Positions 54,566 through 64,000 of a DNA stretch of 64,000 bases are shown piece after piece. The DNA lies in NCBI GenBank assembly GCA_021307315.1, contig JAJSPD010000026.1:607448-671447 (forward strand), read 5' to 3'. Below the pieces are notes generated by a model. It was not told the origin of the DNA. It made no database searches and was given only the letters and a program-made list of their open reading frames with translations. The stretch's first letter is position 1, and each line of letters begins with the position of its first letter. A program made the translations under genes and the position numbers. The DNA comes from Bisporella sp. PMI_857. Its lineage: Eukaryota > Ascomycota > Leotiomycetes > Helotiales > Helotiaceae.

Positions 54566-56547
54566 TAACAGTCAGCCGAAGGTTTTTCAGCTGTAGTACT
54601 TTCAGGGCTGCAAGCGGCACGCTCCGCCCATGGCCAGCCACGTGCTTACAGCTACAGCAGCTCCAGCAGCCACAGGCTCACAGCTCCAGCAGCTCCAGCA
54701 GCCACAAGCTCACAGCACAGTGAAAAATATAAGGAACAGCTAAAGCTTTTTGAACAAAGCAAGCTTGAGTTTTTTCTTTCCAGGTTAAACTTACAAGCAT
54801 ATTTTTAATACCAATTCATTACTATTGCCACTACATCGCTAGCCACGTATTTTTATCTGTTATATTGCAAATTTTTCCTGCTGCCTTTATTTGTTACAAT
54901 TTTCAAGCTTTTACTTACAGGGCCGATTTCAATATAGCAGAAGAAAAAAGAACTTCTGAAATCAATTCAGCCGCTGACATAGCACAATTACGTAAAGAAA
55001 GCCGTATTCTTAATTTTCAGGAACTTAAAAAACTCAACGCTAAAGTTAAAGCTCTAAAAAAGATAGCAAAAATAGAAAACCGCTTTAAAACTTTGGAGAA
55101 ACGGAAACGGCCAAAATCACTTACTAATGTTAAAAGCAACTAGCTAAAACGTCGACGACAGCAACAATATTAACCAGAACTTTTTAAAGAATTTTCTGAA
55201 AATTTTTCTAGCTTTTACAGACACGCTTCAAGCTTTTTTGCAATTATAAAGCTTAATAGCTCAAAACTAGGCTTTTTTAAAGTATACATTATACAAATAA
55301 ACAACACAATTACACTAGAAGCATTAAGATTACACTTAGCTACATTTTTAAAACTAGTTCGAGCTTTCGAGAATAAAGTAACTAAAAGAACGATATAAAA
55401 CGCGTTTTGAAAAGCGATTCGAATATTTATTGGAAAAGTAGTTAAAAAATACTTAAACCACTTAACTACTTAGACTGTAGCTTAAAATTATTATAGTTTA
55501 CTTATAGTAAGCAACAAACGTAAAAGAATAACCGTTATTTCTTGAATAAACTCGTAAAAACATACACAATAACTAAAACGCTACAGCTACTTTTTACGAA
55601 CAGTTAAATTAAGCTAAACAGTTTTCGGATTAATCTTTAATCTAGTTTAATAGTTATTTAGCGTAATCGAAAAAAATTTACTTTAGCAAAATAAAAAGCT
55701 TTACAATGACTTTTTACTTAAACTACATTGTACACTAAAGCAACAATTCAAAACTTCGAATATTACTATTCCGGAAATTAAAGCTAAATGTGTATTTGTA
55801 GCTTAGCGCGTGTAAAAAACTTAATAACAGAAAACCGAGTATTTCTGAAAAAAAAAAAAAGTTTCGCTCGGCTTCAAAATACTTTTAAGCTGGCTTCGGC
55901 AAAAATAAAAAAAACTAATATTATTTAAGTTACCGCAAGCTAAAACACTAAAAAAACGACAAAAAAAAAACAAAAAAAAGTTGTATACTTCAGCTGTAAT
56001 AAGCTTAGCTACTACGCAACCGACTGTTTAAACAAAAAACTGCCAAAATTTAAACAGCTCGAAAAAATCGTTCGGTGTTAATTATTAGCTTTCGGTTTAC
56101 TAATGTTTTAGTTTTAAGCTGTTTTAAGTTTCAAAAAGTTAAATAATTTTGACTTTTTAAATTAAAACAGTTTTTTCAAGACTTTACGGCAACTAATAAG
56201 TTCGAATAAGTTTAAAAGTTACAAAAGCATTAACAACTTGCGAATAGTATCGCTATTATTACAAGCTATTTTTGTACTATCGAAATTAAACGTATGCCGA
56301 AGTAAATTTAGTTGATATTAGCTAGTTCGGCAATTCGGCTTTAAGTTTTGTAAAAACAAAAACTTACTAATTTACAAGCAATTAACTAGCAACAACTACA
56401 TTTATAAACTTACAATTTTCGGTAAAGTTTAAAATGTTTATATAGTTAAACGGACTATTTTACGCTTATATTTAGCTATTGATCGAAACTTTGAAAATTT
56501 ACAGGTTTTATTAAAAATAACTGCTTTAACAAAGCTTAAAATTATTC

Positions 56548-58060
56548 TTGACTGTTAAACTAGTCAATGGCAATACAAAATCGACAAAGCTAGCATTAAA
56601 ATCGACACTGTTTAGCGTTTTTGGAAAAAAGCTAAAAAAGCTAAAGTTTATGCTTTATAAAAATAAATCATTTGATTTTTTCGAAACAGTATACAAACGG
56701 CTAATTTCGGAAATTTTACAGAAATACTTAAATGTTTTTCTAGCTAACAACGCTAAAAAGCTAACTTTGTACAAAAACATAGATTTAGCAATAAAACTAC
56801 AGCTAAAAAAAAACTTTCGTATAACTAATTTATTTTTGTTACAAACTGAACTAGCGGCTTTTCGAGAATTTCTAAAAAAAAATCTAGTTAAAAAATTTAT
56901 TAAAAAATCAAAAAGTTCCGTAAAAGCGCCAATTTTATTTGCGCTTAAAAAAAATAAAAGCTTTGCTTTTATTTAACTATAAAAGTTAAATGCGGTTACT
57001 ATTAAAAATCGATATTTTTTGCTACTGATTTCTGAGATTATAACAAAGTATCCGGAGTTTAATATTTCAGCAAAATCGATTTAAAAAACGTATATTACCG
57101 GTTACGAATCAAAAAAAGAAATAAATAAAAAACAGTTTTCGAATTGTTACGAGCACTTCGAATTTTAGTAGTACCGATAAGCTTTACTAATGCACTTGCT
57201 ACGTTTTAAGCATATATTAACAAAGCTTTTCGCGGTTTAGTTAATAATTTTTGTATTGTTTATTTAAACGATATACTTATTTTTTTAAAACAAAAAAAAA
57301 TATAACTAGCACTTATAACAAATATGCGAAAAACTTCGACAAACGGAACTTTATACAAAACTTTCAAAATGTTAGTTTTATTAAAAAGAATTAGAGTTTT
57401 TGGCTTTATTATTAGTTTTACCGGCATTAGTATAAACTTACGCCGAGTACAAACTATTAAAAAATAAGAAAATTACTTTCCGAAAACTTACAAAAATTTA
57501 CAAGTTTTTTTTAGATTTTGCAACTTTTACCTATGTTTTATTAAGAATTATTCAGTTATCGCAAAATTTTTGACTGTTTTACTAAAACGTAGTCAAAATA
57601 GCCGCATACTCGGCAATTTCAGTACAGTTTAAAGCGTTTTTGAAACAAAAGCGTTTCGAAGCTTTTTCGAAGCTTTTTAAACAGTACTTTTATTTCGATA
57701 CTACGACTTTGTACTTTTTATTCGACTAAAAACAAATGCGTCTAATATCGCTATAAACGGTGTTTTTTTTCAGCTACAAAAAAATTCCGGCTAATAGCAC
57801 TTAATTGCTTTTTTTCCAAACAATTCAAAAAAGCAAAGCTTTATTACAGTACTCCTGATAAAAAGCTTATAGCAATAATTAAGTGTTTTAAGCATTAGCG
57901 CTATTATTTAGAAAAAAGCTAGTATACTATCGAAGTTTAGTCAAATTATTAGAATTTGCAAAGTTTTATAAAACAGCCAAAAATCAATAGCAAACAAGCT
58001 AAATAGCTTATTTATTTTATTTTTTATAATTTTATTATACAATATCGATTAGGGCTTTTT
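56548..58060 (+). pseudogene. Reverse transcriptase / RNase H of Gypsy 1
   Basis: 56700-56976 reads I-D-L-A-I-K-L-Q, E-L-A-A-F-R-E-F-L-K-K-N-L-V-K-K-F-I and S-S-V-K-A-P-I-L-F-A-L-K-K, the start of a Ty3/Gypsy RT with RIP-type substitutions. The catalytic Y-x-D-D region near 57260 is mutated. RNase H pieces (D-K-K-L-I-A-I-I-K near 57860 and L-F-N-S-A-D-G-P-S-K-R near 58060) follow. Dozens of stops; inactive. Confidence 0.85.
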
Positions 58061-58131
58061 AATTCCGCCGACGGGCCGTCGAAGCGGCCTGACTATAAAG
58101 CTACAGATCAAAATGAGCCTGTTCAAAAAAT

Positions 58132-58632
58132 TTGTTAATAAACAGACTAGTAATATCAGAACTAAACTTGCGGAATGCAGAAAAGCTATATGATTTAGCT
58201 AGAACAAAGTTTTTGCGGAATGCAGAAAAGCTATATGATTTGGCTAGAACAAAATCTTTGCGGAATGCAAAAGAGCTATATGATTTGGCTAGAACAAAGT
58301 TTTTGCGGAATGCAGAAGAGCTATATGATTTGGCTAGAACAAAGTTTTTGCGGAATGCAAAAAAGCCATGTGATTTGACTAAAATACAGCTGTGTAACGC
58401 AGTTAGATCTAAGCTTGATAGAGATAAATCAGAATTGAAGCTATGTGATTTGGCTAGAGTACAGCTGTGTAACGCAGCTAAGTCTAAGCTCGATAGAAAT
58501 AAATCAGAATTGAAGCTATGTGATTTGGCTAGAGTACAGCTGTGTAACGCAGCTAGGTTTAAACTCGATAAAAATAAATCACAGTTTAAGCTCGAAATCA
58601 GAAATAAGCTGGGACTAAAGCTCGATAGCTAA
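58132..58632 (+). repeat. Tandem-repeat open frame within Gypsy 1 pol
   Basis: An open frame of about 166 codons in otherwise stop-riddled pol. It consists of five 15-residue units (58168-58389; the last is 14 residues) with L-R-N-A-[EK]-[KE]-L-Y-D-L-A-R-T-K-F. These are followed by three 25-residue units (from 58390; 75 bp each, the third diverging) built on L-C-N-A-A-x-S-K-L-D-R-x-K-S-E-L-K-L-C-D-L-A-R-V-Q. The two unit types share D-L-A-R. It sits between RNase H and integrase. It is probably an expanded linker, not a separate gene. Confidence 0.7.
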
Positions 58633-58988
58633 GCTTAGTTTGCGCTGCCGGAAGCAGCAGATTTAATAACAGAACGCTTGCTAGATTTAATTGAGATTCA
58701 ATTAGTAACTAGAAAAAAGCCAAAAAAGCAACTCAAAACGAAAATCTTTTAATTGAAAAAAACAGCAGATATTTTATTAGCTTCGATTCGGAAGCTACAA
58801 AAAACTGATTTTTTATATTTAAAACTTGTAAAAAAGCTTAAAGCTAACGCTAGCCGAAACGGCTATACTCTAAACTAGAAAAGTCTTTTAAAATACGAAA
58901 CAAAGTTGTAGTTTTTGCTTAAAAAGCATTAACACAAAAGTTACTTTATTTATACTATAATAACTAATTTGCAGGCTACTAAAGTATC

Positions 58989-61900
58989 TGTCACGGCCCT
59001 GGCCCTATCTCGAGCTTGGCGCCAGACACTGCAGAGCTCGGTAGAGCTTGGCCCCTGCTACCACAGGGCTCGGCAACCCAGAGCTTGGCGACCGATGCTA
59101 CAGGCTCGCTTACGCTGGCCCCTGGCCAGCTTCCTGTATATAAAGCACTGTTCTCTTTCCTTTCTTTTGCCTGTAGCTTGTTTTTTTAGTTATAACAATT
59201 GATAGTTGTTCACACTTCTGAGTCTTTCTATCTAGATTTACGGATCGAGATCTTTGTTCAGTTTGAGTTGTTACATTAAAACAAGCTTTACAACTTTCCG
59301 GGGACGGAGCTTAACAATATCTTTTTTTTTTGTATTGAATCAAAACCGTGACGACTATTCTACGACGCTACAAACGAGATTTGTGAAAATATAAGCTAAA
59401 GTCAAAGCCTGTATACACTAATTTCAGCTTCCAGCATATACTAGTTGAGCTCGCTCCTTCTAATTAGTCGAGTTGAGCTATTACTACTACTTTTTTTTAC
59501 TTTTGAATTTAACTCTACAACAATATGCCCACGACAACTACAAAAAAGAAGCTCGTCGGAAAAGGACAAAAAACGCTTTTTAGACTTTTTTTCGACAAAA
59601 GATACTTTTTTGGTTCAACTAAGCGACCGTACTACTTTTAAAGCAACGAGTCAGACACAGTTGTCAGTTGCTGTTTTTAAAGAAACGAGTCGTTCGTCAA
59701 CTAGCAAAAAACTTGAAAAAGACATACGCAATTAATTGAATCAGCAAATAGCTAATGTTTTAAGGACTTCTGTTCAACTTTTAGACAGCTAGTTCCGTGT
59801 GTTGCTAAAACGGTTAATAGCTACAGGACCAGGCAACTTAGTTTTTTTAGTGAAAAAACTTTTAACTTTTCGGTCATTTCGGAACGAAGGAAATGACTCA
59901 GACGCGTTACTATCAAACAGCTTATTTTCTGATAGCGACTATAAGTCTAAGCTTAATAAGCGGCACAAGTTTCGGTTATACTCAAAAAAGCTTTTTCCGA
60001 AGCACCGAAATCTAGACTCTTTAAACGACAGCACTTCGTTTACGTATATTGCTTGGAAATTCTTATTACGAGAAAAGCTTAAAGCAAATGCGGACTAGTA
60101 GCTTACTGAACAAAAGCGAATCGATTACGTGTTCGGCTGTACTACAAATAAAGCACAACGTTACTTAGCGCTTTGGTATAACGAAAACAGCCTAAAACTT
60201 TGGCTTTTTGTCAACGAAATGCTAGTTTACTTAGACACAGTTTTTCGGAACTATTTTAAAGCCGAAAAAGCCGAAAACCAGTTTTACGTTTTAAAACAAC
60301 AAGCTGCACAAGACTTCAATAATTTCTATACCGAGTTTGCTCGTTTAGCTGCAGTAGAACAAGTTTTTTTTTCGACTTAAAAAAGCCACTTGTGAAAAAA
60401 CTAAATAAGAAATTCCAAAACCGACTTTTAGCTACACACTACTAGCACTTTAAGTACTAGGAACTAGTACACGAATGTCAACGGTTAAATATTGATTTGC
60501 AAGAATTTTACCGACAATTTCTATTTGCACTAACTCGTCAAACTAAACCAAATGCTGTTTCGGCTTTTAAACGTTAAAAACTTTTTTCGGCTTCGAAAGC
60601 TTACCGAGCTTTTTCGCTAGCACTTTAACGTGCTACTCCAAGCTTAGCTATAAGCCGTAACAGCACTTTTAGCCCGGCTCGTAGCCCAGCCCCGGATCTT
60701 TTTCAAAGCACTTGTTTTAAATGCAGTAAAAAAAAGCATTTTGCAAGCTTTTGCTTAAACTTTCGAGCAATATCTAAAATTCAAGAAATTGAACAAAAAA
60801 ACGCTTTAAATGACGAAGCACAAAATAAGGCCGACGCGAATAAGTCGGAAAACGAACAGCTTTAAGCCAAAGCTTTTTTTTTAAAGCTCAAGTGTTCGAT
60901 TTTCAACAAATCGACTTAAGTTCACTAATAGCCGGCAATTCTTTTACTGTAGCATGCACTTTTCACAAAAACGGGATTGCAGTACAAACTTAAGTTTTAA
61001 GTAATACTAAAGCTAGTAGTTACGTTTTTATTAACACTCGTTTTACATTAAACTTTTGCCGCATTTTCGGATTAAAGCTTAAACGGCTTTTTATTTTATT
61101 TATCCGAAAAAATATAATAGTAAAAAAGGATCTTTTATTTTTCAGTACTTTTTGTTTAACATTGAAATTGATAGCGCCGGATTTACAACTTTTTTTACTT
61201 ATTTTAAAGCTGAGCTTTTATAATATAATTTTCGGACGCAATTTTTTGATTATTTTCGGATTTTAATTAATGTTTACTATCGACGATACAATAGCTTTAA
61301 AGTTTTTACTAGCACATACTTATTCCAGGACTATAGCTACTTATTACGAAATAACATTCGGCCTTAAAAAGTTCAAATACAATACTAGCAAAACATGCTA
61401 CGCCGAACAAAGCAATCGCCAAAAACGACAAAAAACGCCAGAACGGCATTCAGATTAAAGCTTGACAGTAAGCTTAGCTCAAGCTTTACTAACAAACGAC
61501 TGTTTGCTTAATTAGCCAGCCGTTTCGCTAGCTATTCAACCGGCTAGCCAGCAGCTTGCGCTTAAAGAATCAAGTTTTGTTACAGCTTTTGTTACAATTA
61601 GCCAGAATCGCGCTCGAGCGAGCGCTTACGGGCCAACTTGGCCGGGAAACTAGCAAAAACTGAAGCTTATAGCTAAAAAACTTGCACGTTTTTACGACTA
61701 CTAGCCGGAAAATGCTCAGTTAACTCGGCCGAAAAACTTCGCTAAATCAAAAGAAATAGCCCTTAGCCGGCGTGCACATTTAAATATTAAAATAATTTCC
61801 AGTAATAAGTTTATGCTAACGCTCGACAGCAAAATTGAGTATTTTAATTACTTTAAACGGCTTAAACCGATAATTGAAAATCGAAAGCAAAACAACAGCT

Positions 61901-64000
61901 TGTTAACCGAAAAAATTCTGGAAAACAAAGTTTTATATTACTACAGTCGCTTAGCTTTTTTTTAAAACAAAAGTCAAATACTTTAGCTTTACACCGAAGC
62001 ATTAACTACAAAATCGAGCTTACGAAAAACAACACTTTAAAGTTTTGCTATTTAAACAAGCATTAATTAAAGAACTTAAACTATGCAGACTACTTAACAG
62101 CTAATTTGCAGAAAAATTTGTTGTTACTAACAAAGCTTTTTTTGCATTACTTGTTCTGTTTGCACGAAAGTCGGACGGCTTACTTCGTTTTTGTGTCGAC
62201 TACCGGAAACTGAATTCGTTGACTAAAAAAAACCGGTATTTTTGCTATTGATTAACGAAACGCTAGCTAAGCTAAGCAAAGCTAAAGTTTTTACAAAGCT
62301 AAATATTGCTAAGCATTTTACCGGATCCGGATTTTTTTCGAATCTGAAAAGCTTACAGCGTTTTGCACTCGCTATAGTTTGTTCTAGTACAAAGTTCTGC
62401 TTTTTAGCTTTATAATAGCCGGCAACTTTTCAAAGCTATATTAACATACTTTTCGAGACTTGCTAATGTATTTGTACAGTATATTTAATATTTTTATTTA
62501 CTCTGAAAACGAGCTACAGCACAAAGCACACGTTAAGCAAGTAATCGACCGATTACAAACTGCAAACTTACAAGCCGATATTAAAAAGTGTAAATTTAGT
62601 GTAAACGGACAAATACTTAAAATTTATTATTTCGACTAACGGCATTAAGTAAATCAGACAAAATACAAGTAATCAAAAACTGGAACTTTTTAAAACAGTC
62701 AAAAAAGTTCAATTTTTTTAGATTTTGCAATTTTTACAAAAAGTTTATTCGGAGCTACAGCTAAATAGCGGCCTGCTAACCAGTTAACTCGTGCTGATTA
62801 TAAGTTCGTTTTTAAAGCAAATGTACTTAGATTTAACAAGCTTAAAACTATGCTAATAAATGCCTCGTTGTTAGTTACTATAACTTAAACAGCAGTATAT
62901 GCTTGAAACGAACCTTTCGACACAGTAGTAGCAGCCGTGTTTTCTTAAAAAAACTTGACGGCAGTAGCACTTTGTAAAGTATTTCTTTAAGACTATAGCT
63001 TCTGCAAAACTAATTACTTAATTTACGACAAAGAAATGCTAGCTATTGTCAAAGCTTTGCAGTATTAGCGTGCCGAGCTCGAAAGCACTAAAAATCACAT
63101 CGAAATAATTACGGACTACAAAGCTTAAAATATTTTATGTTTAGCAAGCTGCTGTCAGCTAAACAAGCTGCTAAGCTAAGATTTTTTTCGATACTATTTT
63201 AAAATATTTTACAAGCTAAGCAAACACAACAAAGCCGACTTTTTAACACGGCAAAACTAGACTAAAAGCTTGGACTAAACAAAACGAAATAATCGAGACT
63301 AGGCCTTTTATTCTAGTACAGCTTAATTACCGGATTTTACAGAAGCTCGAAGTAAACTGTATAGCTTTGTTTTTGTCGCTAATCGAAAAGCAGCTAAACT
63401 TAATAAACAAAATCTTTTAAGCAAATCGACTGCTCTAAATTTAAACTATGCCCGAAAAGCTAAATCAAAAAAGCAAAAAAAGCTACAGTCTAAAAAACGG
63501 GTTGCTAAAAAAAGAAAAGCTTTTGTAATAGCCGAATTAGCCGTACAGCTTTAATTACAGCATTACACTATAGCTTATCGACACTTACTTAAACAAAACA
63601 AAACTAAAAAGCTGATCAAAAAGCAGTACTACTAGTTGGAATAAACGACGATATTAAGCGTTTTGTCAGCAATTGCTACACTTGCTGTAAGTCTAAAGTT
63701 CTTAAAAACAAAACTTTAGAACTTTGCATTTACTACTAATACTGACCGGCTTTAGCAGCATATATCGGTGAATTTCAAAAACATGCTTTTTAACCGAAAA
63801 AGCATAAACATAGTTTGTGTGTTTATAAACAAGTTAAGCAAGTGTTCTATTTCGATTTTTTGCAACAAAGCAGTCGACGCTAAAACTATAGCTCAGCTGT
63901 ACTTGGTGCATATTTATAAGTACTATAGTTTACTACTACTATAGTGTTAAATCGAAAACTACAATTTGTTTCCCGCGTTCTGGGATAAATTCTGCCGGCT
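58989..64000 (+). mobile_element. Ty3/Gypsy retrotransposon 2, cut by window end
   Basis: The left LTR starts TGTCACGGCCCTGG at 58989, has TATATAAAG near 59137 and ends around 59275-59312. The gag region has a start-like ATG at 59525, a retrotransposon-gag segment around 60130-60380 (L-W-Y-N-E-N-S-L-K-L-W), and a zinc knuckle C-F-K-C-S-K-K-K-H-F-A-S-F-C near 60713-60757. Pol follows to the window edge. The right LTR is outside. It lies inside the integrase region of Gypsy 1, so it is the younger of the two. Confidence 0.85.
60950..64000 (+). pseudogene. Pol of Gypsy 2 (protease, RT, RNase H, integrase), inactivated
   Basis: RT motif Y-L-Y-S-I-F-N-I-F-I-Y-S-E-N-E at ~62470-62515 replaces the catalytic Y-L-D-D-I-L-I-Y-S pattern: both Asp are lost, so it cannot polymerise. 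N-Q-L-T-R-A-D-Y-K-F follows at ~62790. RNase H reads N-Y-L-I-Y-D-K-E-M-L-A-I-V-K-A-L-Q-Y at ~63010-63065 and later I-T-D-Y-K-A. Integrase traces appear at 63650-63990 (C-Y-T-C-C-K-S-K; F-x3-F-W-D-K near the end). Frequent TAA/TAG stops. Confidence 0.8.

Larger units (their letters stand above)
54566..58988 (+). mobile_element. Ty3/Gypsy retrotransposon 1, RIP-damaged, interrupted
   Basis: A normal-GC LTR-like stretch starts TGTAACAGTCAGCC at 54566 and runs to roughly 54850. It contains a CAGCAGCTCCAGCAGCCACA-type tandem pair (54655-54715). Gag-like coding (54940-55143, Lys/Glu-rich coiled coil) and a Gypsy pol follow, all AT-rich and with many stops. Pol is broken off at 58988 inside the integrase N-terminal region by Gypsy element 2. 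No downstream LTR is seen. Confidence 0.75.

Overview
The window is nuclear DNA of a filamentous ascomycete (Pezizomycotina). Genes carry short GT-AG introns of about 45-120 bp, there are two Zn2Cys6 regulators, ACC deaminase and a GH74 xyloglucanase suggest a plant-associated or plant-litter life, and AT-rich blocks full of stop-riddled transposons look like repeat-induced point mutation (RIP). All exon models below were built by eye. For each of the eleven spliced genes the summed exons are a multiple of three, and family motifs read through the splice junctions.

Layout. 0.4-16.3 kb holds a seven-bladed PLL-like lectin, a type-B carboxylesterase, a dead Tc1-like transposase, a Zn2Cys6 regulator facing a Dal5-like MFS transporter, a broken monocarboxylate transporter and an intact ACC deaminase. 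16.6-22.4 kb is one hAT transposon with a perfect 8-bp target duplication, itself hit by a pogo-like element and by a small solo-LTR-like element. 22.4-27 kb is mostly gene-free repeat debris, including a hAT-type MITE. 27.1-32.2 kb is a nine-exon gene for a predicted 1494-residue protein joining a GH74 xyloglucanase to an S8 subtilisin. 32.2-36.3 kb holds foldback repeats and a second pogo-like copy.

36.3-53.2 kb looks like a catabolic gene cluster: long-chain acyl-CoA/aryl-CoA ligase-type enzyme, extradiol ring-cleavage dioxygenase, Zn2Cys6 regulator, FAH-family hydrolase, FAD monooxygenase, NAD(P)-binding protein, a dead second FAD monooxygenase and a CocE/NonD hydrolase. Three divergent gene pairs share the motif TTCYTCCGC in or near their promoters. 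The gene content fits hydroxylation, meta (extradiol) cleavage and hydrolysis of an aromatic compound, a route that is uncommon in fungi, which mostly use ortho cleavage. The substrate is unknown.

53.6-64 kb is a nested transposon stack: a foldback repeat abuts a hAT end, a Ty3/Gypsy element interrupts the hAT, and a second Ty3/Gypsy element, cut by the window edge, interrupts the first. No tRNA, rRNA or CRISPR array was seen.
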